NCBI GenBank assembly: GCA_029237695.1
Contig: CM055265.1
Coordinates: forward strand, 114,426,067-114,490,066
Direction of reading: 5' to 3'
DNA from: Conchocele bisecta
Lineage: Eukaryota > Mollusca > Bivalvia > Lucinida > Thyasiridae
DNA length: 64,000 bases
The notes below the pieces were generated by a model, which saw only the letters and a list, made by a program, of their open reading frames with translations, was not told the DNA's origin and ran no database searches. Shown here piece after piece: positions 46,098 to 55,860 of this stretch; the stretch's first letter is position 1; every line of letters starts with the position of its first letter. The translations under genes were made by a program, and so were the position numbers.

Positions 46098-46530
46098 AGT
46101 CAAGCGATCCATGATACTCTGTGGACATGACTAACAGAAACAAGTATGCATTGTAACTGCTGTTTTATTGTGCCTGCTCGGTTGTGTCACGGCCTGTGCT
46201 GTATTCACAGTTCATGACACAAGTACCTCTTACCAACAGCTTAAGATGCTATTATTTTCTCGATCCCTGGTGGTCTTTGAGCACATTTTGACCATTTTTC
46301 GTATTAGTTTTGTCCTTTTTACATACAGCTTGTCAAAATGTGCTCAAAGACCACCAGGGATCGAGAAAATAATAGCATCACTGGAAGGACACACCTGGAG
46401 AATTTATATAGCCGCCGCGCTGCACTTAACTTCGCTGATGTGAGTTTAAAAATACAAGACATAGTCAAGCGATCCGGGATAATTGGGGAACACGACTACC
46501 AGAACAAAGTATGCATTGCAAGTGTGCGTC
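46098..46530. repeat. Perfect 48-bp hairpin framed by ~65-bp direct repeats
   Basis: 46245-46292 and 46332-46379 are exact reverse complements (GATGCTATTATTTTCTCGAT at the outer end), with a 39-base loop. Outside, AGTCAAGCGATCC...AAGTATGCATTG occurs at 46098-46165 and again at 46463-46530. Confidence 0.9.
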
Positions 46531-46756
46531 TAGTGCACATGTTGCTGTAGTCCAGGATACAAACATATCTGACACAGCACTGGGTTAATCCAAAAAAGTA
46601 AATGTAAAACTTAACACAATTCATACCAAAAATGGGCAAAATGTGTATAACTCTCGAAGTGACAGTCGTGCTCAATGACGATTGAAATTGCGAAAATTGG
46701 GAATAATATCACCGAAGATTCTTAGCCTTGTTACTTTTTTCTTAAAATGATCGTAC

Positions 46757-46960
46757 ATGTACATACAATCAAATACAATCAAATACAATCGATGTTCATG
46801 GTATTTAGCCGGTACCCATTTACATCTGGGCGGGCTGAAGCAGTGTGGATAAAGTGTCTTGCTCAAGGACACAACGCATGCGACGCTCGAACCCACGATC
46901 GCAAGATCAGCAGACCGTCGCCTCAGACCGCTCGACCACGCGCTCCACTATGCCTAGGCT
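46757..46960 (-). mobile_element. tRNA-derived SINE with (GATTGTATTT)n tail
   Basis: Minus strand: tRNA-like head with box A GTGGTCGAGCGGTC (46926-46939) and box B GGGTTCGAGCGTC (46882-46894). A core follows with GTGTCCTTGAGCAAGACACT and CAGATGTAAATGGGTACCGG, then a 3' tail of GATTGTATTT repeats (46765-46790). The head looks Ser/Leu-tRNA-like. The core differs from the SINE at 23 kb, so two SINE families are present. Confidence 0.8.
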
Positions 46961-47319
46961 ATTAATGTACTATATATGAAACGGAAATATCTAAATTGTA
47001 TCACTGGTTCAAATAAGACAAGTGCGACAATGACACCATTTAATTATAATAGAGAAGTTGTAACACCGTGGTAGTTGCGGGAAGTAGTTCTGCAATACTA
47101 CAATATACTACGGTACCGTTTATAGCATACTAACATCATGGTAAAGCTATCAATTGGTAAATTTAGTTTCATATACTAACGTCGCCCGTCATAGGTAGTG
47201 CCTATTTCATATTATTCATAGAAGTAGTAGGTCGTCAATACCGACTACATGTATGTTGACCCGTTCATATCTCCGTTATCATTTAGCTTAATATTTGCAA
47301 AACAGTGTATACACCAATA
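46961..47319. other. Non-coding stretch, nothing recognised
   Basis: Short frames only. Confidence 0.45.
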
Positions 47320-48044
47320 TTAAAGATGCTGTCGCTGTATAAATGCTATTTTATGTCATTAAACGATTTATCTCGCGGAAAAGGACATTTTTCCCGTATA
47401 GCCAATGCATGACTGATGACGGATCCGCAAGAATTGGGACCTCAAATTAACTGTGCTAATTAATATATCGTTCTAAAGACATGACTTTAGTCGGGTCGTT
47501 TTATGCAAATGAGCTTCACGTCAGTCATAAATATTCATAACTTCCGCGCATGCGTCGTACCAAAAGGGAAGAGGACACAACAACAACAGATGGCGACCAG
47601 GAAACCGAAAATTACGTGGTCCGCTTCAAAAATGGCGGCCATTTTGTGTTACAGGTCGACATTGTGATAGTCCTATATATATTATTCTACATCTGTGGAA
47701 TATTTGGTGAATTTATCACATTTTGCACAATTGTTCAGGTGTAACAAACCCTTCCTGTCTTGTGGCTTGAAGGGGTGCGCCGAAAAATAAGCGGCGGAAC
47801 ATCGGAATACAACAACAACAACATTGTCACCTGATCGGCCCTCATGAATATTCATGAGTAGTGAGTTGAGTTGGGAGACAAACACTACCGCGATTTTCTT
47901 GGATAAAAGACACTTTTTCATACTTTCAATGCACCGATAAGGTCAGTATGCTCTGTTAAGACACTATTCTACAGGTGTGTACCAAAATAATGATAATTTG
48001 TGTCATACGACCTTACCAATAAGATACGGCGACAGCAACTTTAA
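47320..48044. mobile_element. TTAA-flanked element Q, 725 bp
   Basis: TTAA at both ends (47320-47323; 48041-48044), with inverted ends AAGATGCTGTCGCTGTAT and ATACGGCGACAGCAACTT. The ends differ from family B. The interior has two (AAC)n stretches and one AAAATGGCGGCCATTTTG. A 64-codon frame from ATG at 47550 ends in a hydrophobic stretch, but nothing supports it as a gene. A piggyBac-type MITE is likely. Confidence 0.75.
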
Positions 48045-48870
48045 GACATATTAATTGATTCTAGATGGCCACCAAAATATGTTAAAGAATTCAGCAGTTT
48101 AACATTAACATTATCATTGTATCGTTTATTGCAGCTAATTTGCCACTGGACACTAGTTAAGCATGTATCTCACTGGGCTGCGACTGTTGGCGACAAATTG
48201 CGAACGGTTTTCGCGAGGGAGTTTCCAAAATGTCTCGAAACGTTCTCAATTTCCTCGCGTGCGTCGCAGGGCCTCGCTCTCGTGTCGCTGGAATTTTGAA
48301 CATGTCATAGAGTCGTCGCGAGTGTCTCTAACCCGTCTCGAACTCTTCTGAATTTAGTTTCCGTGAGTCAGAAAGTGCGAGTCGTATCGTTCCCGACCCA
48401 GCAACTAGCTGTAGGGGACGTGAGCCGCCCCTCCGTACTTATGTCGATGAAAAGAAACAAGATACCCAAAATGAGGAGATCAATTAACCGATTTAAAGAA
48501 GAAACTAACACAATAAATCACTATAAGCACTAGTTGTGAACGGTAACTCTTGCAATCTACTCCCGTACCGTCCGTAATTTTTAATAAACTAATTTCTCGC
48601 TCGCTAGCGCTCGCTACGAAATTAATTTAATAAAAATTCAATATGTGACCTATGACTATGATGATTACATAACAACTATTCCGCAATGAACTCTCGAGTA
48701 CATAACCGTCCCAGCAGAAAACACAAAACACTATGGAGCACAGGGCGCCGCAAACATCCCGTTTACCTCGCCATAATGCCTACAGAGACAGAAACATACA
48801 ATGCAATCTAAAACGAAAATCAATCGCAGTGTGCATGAAATGAATGATACTCTTGTAAATATAACTATAT
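48045..48870. other. Non-coding stretch with a CpG-rich patch
   Basis: 48175-48330 is visibly richer in CG than its surroundings (TCGCGTGCGTCGCAGGGC and similar). A small palindrome, CTCGCTCGCTAGCGCTCGC, lies at 48596-48614. No gene recognised. Confidence 0.5.
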
Positions 48871-49039
48871 GAAAAGAAGACAATGTGACTACACAAAACT
48901 CATACCACAGATGCATGGACGACAGGGCTAAATTCTACTTGTACTTGTACTATGATTATAGGAAAAGAAGAAAATGTGACTACTCACAACTCTTGCCACA
49001 GATGCATGGACTACAGGGCTAAATTCTACTTGTACATGT
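48871..49039 (+). repeat. Direct duplication of 91 bp next to A5
   Basis: GAAAAGAAGACAATGTGACT at 48871 and GAAAAGAAGAAAATGTGACT at 48962. Both continue through CCACAGATGCATGGAC to ATTCTACTTGTAC. Confidence 0.85.
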
Positions 49040-49354
49040 ACTTGGAAAAGTCGCGGGAATACTGGACGAAGGCCGGAAGGCCTCGTCCAGTATTCCCGCG
49101 ACTTTTCCAAGTTTATATCCCCGATAAATTCCACAAAAAGGCCATTCATTCCTTATAATTCCAGCATTTGAAATAAATTCATCAAGACAATGTGTTTATT
49201 TTCCGTTTTCTTAAGAATTATTTTAACTGCGCCTCACGGTTACGGAAAGTAGTTCGGCGTGGGAGTTTACTGGGATATAAATTTTAGACAGAGACTTGCT
49301 ACGGGCCAATCAAATGTTAGGGAATTGTGTAAATATGTTTGTGCTGGAATTATA
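49040..49354 (+). mobile_element. Family A element, copy A5, left arm truncated
   Basis: Starts within the left arm (CTTGGAAAAGTCGCGGG), has a complete right arm and tail to TGCTGGAATTATA, and has TACATGTA-type sequence on both sides. Confidence 0.85.
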
Positions 49355-49384
49355 TGTACATGTAAGTACATACATTGTATGTGA

Positions 49385-49568
49385 TATTTCATCAAAACTA
49401 TTTACAAAATTTACGATAGCTTCCGTCAATGCCGTTGAAACTTGACGAAATTTTCACAGCAAATGTTGTATTAAATTCCGCATCTGCTATGAAAATTATG
49501 TTATCTTTCGACGTCATGTACAGAAAATATCGCAGTTTGTGTAAATATTTTACATGAAAATGCCCACA
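49385..49568. mobile_element. Palindromic element L, copy 3
   Basis: TTTACAAAATTTACGATAGC and AACTTGACGAAATTTTCACA, with complements around GCATCTGCTATGAAAATT. Confidence 0.7.
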
Positions 49569-49972
49569 TGTTCCTATGTACACATGACGTTTCTCATATA
49601 TGCACAGTAAACGATCAAAGAAAAATCACAAGTCGTCCAGGGATATACTTGTCCGAGTTAATATTGCATGGTGCCCAATACCAGGCGTAAACTAATATGG
49701 CCGAGTTTATCGCCCACACTGGAATAGCAACATATCGACTAAATCGTAGGACTGAAGTTATCAATCACGAGGCATACTTATTAGCTATATATACAGTTGA
49801 ACCTCTATAAACCGGACACCCTGGGGGTCCGGTTTAGAGAGGATCCACTGTAAATCAGGCGTATGGGCACCGCAAAACAGGTATATGTGGTTTGCGATCA
49901 TGAACAGACGTTATCAACGGTGGGAGTTGACAATAAACACATACAATTAAGCAGACATAGAATTTATCCCGT

Positions 49973-50238
49973 CAATCTCAGGGCGTATGTGCCGTGAAAC
50001 ACGGTGCCGTGAAACATTTTTGATATCCTGTCAATACGACCTAATCACCACGTATGAATATGTGCGGTTGCTGGGGTTATTTCTTTGCATTTCAAAGCCA
50101 TTTGTATGTGTTGACGGGATAAATAGAATAGTAGGTTAGTGCCGTGAATGGGATGTGCTCGGCAGAGCCTCGCTCTCGTTTCCTGAGCCTTGCCAGATCT
50201 TTTTTCCCATTCACGGCACTAACCTACTATTCTCTATA
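49973..50238 (-). mobile_element. Family E element, copy E3
   Basis: The tail (TTTATCCCGTCAATCTCAGG to GTGTTGACGGGATAAAT) carries a ~45-base private insert. The hairpin (AATAGTAGGTTAGTGCCG and complement) has a shortened left arm. Confidence 0.82.
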
Positions 50239-50376
50239 TATGGGTGTCCGGTTTAGAGGGGTTCTACCGTAAGCGTTTTGTGTAGGTGTGCGAAATAACA
50301 TGGAAAGGTTTAAGTTTGTTATGTAGTTCATATCATTTTCTATTTAAAAAATATACGATTTGTTTCCAAATGTTCT

Positions 50377-50586
50377 GGGCTGTTAGTTCTGTACGACTAA
50401 AATGTTCGTAAGTGCAAAATTAACTATGTTTTCTTGTGAACACTTGTTGGATTTGCATTTATTGAGCATAGGCTGCATGTGCAGCATATGCTAAATAATG
50501 TAAATCCAACAATTGACATTTCCAGACGATCCTAAATTTGCACTTACGAACATTTTAGTCGTACGACGTTTAGTGAAATGGATCCT
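50377..50586. mobile_element. Palindromic MITE family D, copy D3
   Basis: TACGACTAAAATGTTCGTAA on the left and ACGAACATTTTAGTCGTACG on the right. The centre is GGCTGCATGTGCAGC, and the outer left end is eroded. Confidence 0.8.
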
Positions 50587-51229
50587 GGATTCCAGCCCCG
50601 GGCCGGTGCACTTGTTTCTCGACCTGTTACATTGAGCGCCCAACGACGGACCGTGACTGATCAACACTACCAAACATGTACAAGCGCATTAAATACCGAA
50701 TTCGGGGACGAACTTTAATTCGGTGCGGGAGTATGTCACGGTACGTAACTCACTATGGCGACTGATAAACACTGCCTAAAATGTACGAAAAATATGGAAT
50801 TCCGGGGACGAATTTCAATTTAACGGGGAATTATGTCACGGTACCTAATTCACTATGCGGAGAAGGTGTGTATTTGTATACAACTGTTTCATTTAATGGC
50901 AATGAAATAGTCGTTTTACTACCCAACAAAGTTCGAAAACGCTACAAGCCACAATGTTTACATCTGTCCGCGTTCCATGAAACGGAAATGACGATTCGCG
51001 TGCTCAAACGCGTTTTCATTGGCTCGATTTATCATGTGATTCGATCCGAGGCAAAGCAAGTCACATAACCAGTCAATAGTAGGGTGAAGAAATTAAAGTA
51101 CTATTGCTGCGCGTGAAACTGTTTCATAGTCAAACGGCCGAATGTCAATAAATGAGGAACACAGTCAAAACTAACGAATTACAATTTATATAGGAGGTTG
51201 GGTAATACTTATGTCATGGTACGTACATT
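50587..51229. other. Non-coding stretch with a short direct repeat
   Basis: ATTC(C)GGGGACGAA...ATGTCACGGTAC...ACTCACTATG occurs at 50699-50756 and 50799-50856. A 95-codon frame from 50781 overlaps the second copy and matches nothing I know. Confidence 0.5.
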
Positions 51230-51408
51230 TTAACCCGTTCAACTACTCATGCCTTTATAGTGGTTTTGGCAAACAGTGTAGATTCAGATGAGCCGGCTCG
51301 TATTTTTGAGAACAAAAACACCCCTTTTTCATAAATGGACTAGTCTGAAAATTAGATAGATTGGTTGCAAAATTAACGTATCAAATTCCATTCCTGTTAC
51401 ATGTACGT
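51230..51408 (-). mobile_element. Family H element, copy H3 (inverted, partial)
   Basis: TTAACCCGTTCAACTACTCA at the left end, GATGAGCCGGCTCG, and CACCCCTTTTTCATAAATGG are the reverse complement of H1. One half of the central palindrome is lost. Confidence 0.7.
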
Positions 51409-51663
51409 AGGGGTGAACATTTTAACTCACTATGTGTAGAAGGTGTGTATTCGTGCCCTGCTAGTGCAGAAGGTTGGAGCTATGGTACGGTAAACCAGAG
51501 GTCTCCGGCTCGAGTTTTGGGTCGGGTATGTATCTTTCTCGCCCAATTGCACTGTATTATTCCACTGTAAAACCATATTTTATTTTCTATGTTCTATTTT
51601 ATGTTTTAGTAACTTCGTTACTGTACACATATGGACAGTTTAGCTGTGTACGACAGCTTTAAA

Positions 51664-52065
51664 GGGACACGTGCAGTCTGTTTGAAACTATTTCCCACTA
51701 GATAGCATATCGTTCCTACGATACAGGACATCGTTCCCACGAGTTATCTGTCTCGTTCCCACGGAATTGCATCTCGTTCCCACGACGAAATCTCGTGGGA
51801 ACGAGTTAGCTATATGCATCGTTCACTCGACATAGTCAGCCCATCAAACGGTAGCACCATTGTCATTCAAGATGGCGGAGTAAATGCTGATTACATGTAT
51901 GTCCTTCGAACGAGATGCTATCTCGTTGGAAAAATATAGCTAGCACGTTTGAATCGGATTCTTTATGGTGGGAACGAGATGAAAAGTCTTGAGAACGCGA
52001 TGAGTAACTCGTGGGACCGAGATGCTATCACGTGGGATCTAAATATAAAAAAATGCACATGTCCC
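51664..52065. mobile_element. Foldback-like relative of family C (C5)
   Basis: Ends GGGACACGTGCA and TGCACATGTCCC. The interior has irregular ATCTCGTTCCCACGA units that invert after about 51790 (CGTGGGAACGAG). Unit wording differs from C1-C4 and spacing is not a strict 21 bases, so it is a separate subfamily. Confidence 0.65.
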
Positions 52066-53016
52066 ACAGCCCATGGTTTTATTACTTATATTTACACTAA
52101 ATTTTCTTATTAAAAAATGTAGCTAACCAAATATGGCGTTAAAATCAACTATAATCTTGTTTTACGTCATGTTGTCGCAATTCTAGTAACAGTGACGTTG
52201 CAGCGAAATTTAACCAGTCAACAGCATCGCGTGACGTCACGTGTGTCTAATGTATTGTATTGGGTTGTACACGCAAATCGTCGAATGGGCGGGCGTTTGC
52301 ATTATGAATGTATATTTGTAAATATTACTGTATGGATGCAAAATAAAATAAGATGTATCGTCTACAATTACGCAACATAAGCAAGTCCACGTTATTTTCA
52401 AATAAATCGAAAACCGTGTCATATCTGATAATTATGCCATGTCAATTATTTTCTCTGTTAAGCGACCACCTACAGGTAGATGTACAAAACCTACCTACAT
52501 ATACGTATCCGGTAAAACAAACAAAGCCTTGGCAAAAAACAAAGGTAAATGTATGTTAAAAACTTCCTAAACCCTTTGCAGTGTGCAAAGGGTTGAGGAA
52601 GGTTTTAACATGAACTTAATTGCCGCCAGCAAACTTAAACAAGTAAGAACATATACTAATTAAACGTAGTATTAAGTGCAAATTCATGAACCAATTTAAA
52701 CCTTGGACAAGTCCACAATCAGTTGTTCTATTCCTTCACCAGGAAACTGTTTTAAATAGCATACACAGTCTGTATTTTTTTTTAATGAACCACTCACAAA
52801 ACCTACCCGCACGCGGACGTTTAACAGAGAACGAACTTGATATGGCATTATGTGACATAAAACGTTACATACATGTATGCTCGGCTTGGAAAAGGTATGC
52901 ATTCCTCGGCGAGTCTCGGAATTCCTACGCGTTTCCTAGCCTTGTCTGAGAAACATGATATCAAAATACATTGGCCCCGTAAACTATATTGATCAAATCC
53001 TTCTTTCTACATGACC
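52066..53016. other. Non-coding stretch
   Basis: A small hairpin AACCCTTTGC / GCAAAGGGTT lies at 52571-52595. No gene. Confidence 0.5.
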
Positions 53017-53022
53017 TGCAGC

Positions 53023-53900
53023 TACAGTGCCCCGCGGGGGACGTGGATTTTGTTTTATTAAATTCGTTCCCACGAAATAACAATTCGTTCACTCGAATTA
53101 ACAATTCGTTCCCACGATATAACAATTCGTTCCCTCGAATTAACAATTCGTTCTCTCAATTTAACAATTCATTCCCACGATATAACAATTCGTTCCCTCA
53201 ATTTAACAATTCGTTCCCACGATATAACAATTCGTTCCCTCGAATTAACAATTCGTTCCCTCAATTTAACAATTCGTTCCCTCGAAATCACAATTCGTTC
53301 CCACGTTATAACAATTAGTTCCCTCGAATTCACAATTCGTTTCCTCAATTTAACAATTCGTTCCGACGATATAACAATTCGTTCACTCGAATTAACAATT
53401 CGTTCCCACGATATAACAATTCGTTCCCTCGAATTCACAATTCGTTCCCTCAATTTAGCAATTCGTTCCGACGATATAACAATTCGTTCACTCGAATTAA
53501 CAATTCGTTCCCACGATATAACAATTCGTTGACTCGAATTAACAATTCGTTCCCACGAATTAATAATTCGTTCCCAAGATATAACAATTCGTTCCCACGA
53601 ATTAACAATTCGTTCCCACAATTTAACAATTCCTTCTCACGATATAATAATTCGTTCCCTCAATTTAACAATTCGTTCCCACGATATAACAATTCGTTCC
53701 ATCGAATTAACAATTCGTTCCCACGATATAACAATTCGTTCCCTCGAATTAACAATTCGTTCCAACGAAATGACAATTCGTTCCCTCAATTTAACAAATC
53801 GTTCCCACGAATTAACAATTTGTTCCCGTGGGAACGAATTGTTATTTCGTGGGAACGCATTAATGAAAAAAGAATTTTAAGTCCTCTGCGGGGCTCCGTA
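53023..53900. mobile_element. Family C foldback element, copy C4, largest array
   Basis: Ends TACAGTGCCCCGCGGGGG and GCGGGGCTCCGTA. TGCAGC lies directly outside both (53017-53022 and 53901-53906). About 36 forward 21-bp units (constant AACAATTCGTTCC; remainder CACGATAT, CTCGAATT, CTCAATTT or CACGAAAT) are followed by one or two inverted units after a CCCGTGGG centre near 53828. The strong imbalance between arms points to tandem expansion of one side. Confidence 0.92.
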
Positions 53901-54008
53901 TGCAGCTGATAATGGCTGCCGTTCTTTTCTCCGATCAGTGCACGAGGGAATACGCCATTTACGGTTCTGGGATATACTAATACATATCTCCATAACCGGA
54001 ACATGCAT

Positions 54009-54274
54009 ATAGAGAATAGTAGGTTAGTGCCGTGAATGGGAAAACATATCTGGCAAGGCTCAGGAAACGGGATGGGCGAGGCTCTGCCGAGCACATCATG
54101 TTTCCGTGCACCGCCAGATATGTTTTCCCATTCACGGCACTAACCTACTATTCTATTTATCCCGTCAACACCTACAAATGGCTGTAAAATGCAAAAATAA
54201 TATTGACTGGATATCAAAAATGTTTCACGGCACCGTGTTTCACGGCACATACGCACTGTGTTGACGGGATAAAT
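54009..54274 (+). mobile_element. Family E hairpin-plus-tail element, copy E4
   Basis: The most regular copy: hairpin TAGAGAATAGTAGGTTAGTG to CACTAACCTACTATTCT, then tail TTTATCCCGTCAACACCTAC to GTGTTGACGGGATAAA. Confidence 0.88.
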
Positions 54275-54296
54275 AACCGTAGACGATATGTACATG

Positions 54297-54513
54297 TATG
54301 TGGCTGTGACTGGAAAAATTGGGCTTATGGGATTTGTCACCAATGTAACTCCTGATTAACGATCTATATGTCGCATTAGCAGTATGATGTGTGTCTCATT
54401 GATGGAATGGTGAACAGTGCAGGTCCTGATCAGACTGTGCGGATGCACATGCTGATCTGGATTTTCACTGGTCGCATAACCCATCAGCCTCATTTCTCCA
54501 GTCACATCCACAT
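54297..54513. mobile_element. Family G MITE, copy G5
   Basis: ATGTGGCTGTGACTGGAAAA and the complement of CATTTCTCCAGTCACATCCA. Interior AGGTCCTGATCAGACTGTGC. Confidence 0.82.
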
Positions 54514-54599
54514 ATTGCAGTAGTGTGCTGTAGTTTTCGCTATGGCGTACATACCACCGGGGTTATTTTCATATTGCCTTCAATAGCATATTAAGGACC

Positions 54600-54843
54600 G
54601 GGGGGGGGGGGGGGGGGGGTGGGGGTTCATTAAACTTCGTACGACTAAAATGTTCGTAAGTGCAGATTTAGAATAGTCTGTAAATTTCAATTGATGGCTT
54701 TACATTTATTGAGCATATGCAGCATATGCCTCAATAAATGTAAATCCAATAATTGTTGACAAGAAAACATTGTTAATGTGAACTATCATAATTTTGCACT
54801 TGCGAACATTTTAGTCGTACGATGTTTAGTGAAACGGCCCCCG
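54600..54843. mobile_element. Palindromic MITE family D, copy D4, with expanded terminal G run
   Basis: The right end is AGTGAAACGGCCCCC. The left end should be GGGGGCCGTTTCACT but reads as about 25 G with one T, then TTCATTAAACTTCGTACGAC. Central palindrome GCATATGCAGCATATGC. Confidence 0.8.
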
Positions 54844-54884
54844 CTCTATACCTGGTCATTAGTTGCTTCCTAAATGTAGTTATT

Positions 54885-55105
54885 GCATTGAAACTACATT
54901 CATCACCAAATACGTCTTTACATTTACTCGTGTAGTATAATAGATCATGCTATATAACCATGATACATGTAACATAACGAACGTCAATTGTTACATGACT
55001 GCTGTTGTTCGACACCGCTCACGGCCGTGTTCAAACGTACATCGCGTGCTGTTTGACCATGGCTCATTCCGGGACCAAACCAACGCCAACGTAATGCATT
55101 AGACC
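54885..55105 (-). repeat. Family F tail fragment F4 with shared flank
   Basis: TTGTTACATGACTGCTGTTG, CGACACCGCTCACGGCCGTG and CGGGACCAAACCAACGCC match the F2 tail in reverse. 54885-54985 matches the sequence just beyond F2 (19520-19640), so flank and element were copied together. Confidence 0.75.
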
Positions 55106-55199
55106 TTGAGCCAGCAATAACCCCCCCTCCCCCCATGTGGGATTTTTTTGTGAGTATGATTTTCGGATTCAGTAGCCTATTGTCCATCAATCCTGGTTG

Positions 55200-55860
55200 T
55201 CTGCGCTCAAAAAGCCGCTGGATGAACAAATGGCGGCCATTTTACAAGATGGCCGCCGAACAGTATTATATTGTTTTATTAAGGACTGTTCACTCTGATC
55301 AATATTAACCGCGTAAATTGCTATAATTAAGTCACGATTTGAATGTAAACTGATTTAGAATACATCTTACATGTACATTTAATTACATCCGTAAATGGCA
55401 ATACATTTCAAAATGGCTGCCGAAATAAGATGTTTTACAACATTTCTCTGCGAGTCGTGTGCTGTTACGAACAAATACAGACATTCATAAAGTTCAAACA
55501 CACATACATTGCTTTCCCTCACAAATAAATGAAAAATACAGGAGAAAACGATGCAATAGCCTTCCACAAGTGTCAGAACAGTCGAAATGGCCGCCAAAAT
55601 GTTCTTGTTTTGTTCTATTCTTTACTGTATGGAGTGTTGTAAACACCTGTTCATGCACCTATTACATGTATACATACCAGTTTGAGGTATGCAACTCAAA
55701 TCATTTGATAACATATACATATCGAGGTAACAATGATATAATATATATTCAAAAATGGCCGCCAGAATGATTAAATGTTCATTAATATTGATGATGAAGC
55801 TGCAGTTTTCGTTAATTAAACAACACTAACATTGGTATGTATAGAGTGTGATATTCTGCT
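55200..55860. repeat. Motif-bearing block T3 with ATGGCGGCC / ATGGCCGCC words
   Basis: AAATGGCGGCCATTTTACAA and AAGATGGCCGCCGA (55228-55258), AAAATGGCTGCCGA (55411), AAATGGCCGCCAAAATG (55585) and AAAATGGCCGCCAGAATG (55752) recur at intervals of about 170 bases. Non-coding. Confidence 0.55.

Noticed and set aside
46757..46960. Box A/B promoter considered as a genuine tRNA gene
   Set aside because: The arms do not form a full cloverleaf, and the head is followed by a SINE-type core and repeat tail.
47550..47744. 64-codon frame with a hydrophobic C-terminus, considered as a small membrane protein
   Set aside because: It lies inside TTAA element Q, its N-terminal part comes from an AAC repeat, and one hydrophobic run is expected in AT-rich DNA.
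50781..51068. 95-codon frame with a plausible start, considered as a small gene
   Set aside because: It overlaps a local direct repeat, has no recognisable motif and no supporting polyadenylation or splice signals.
53060..53830. Regular 21-bp repeats resembling a CRISPR array
   Set aside because: The unit variants follow each other directly with no unique spacers, there are no cas genes, and the genome is eukaryotic.
52989..53909. Long frames on both strands reading NNSFPRY / NSWERIV heptapeptide repeats, like a neuropeptide precursor
   Set aside because: The 21-bp DNA period is exactly seven codons, so several frames stay open on both strands. There is no signal peptide and no dibasic cleavage pattern, and the region is a foldback element with target duplications.
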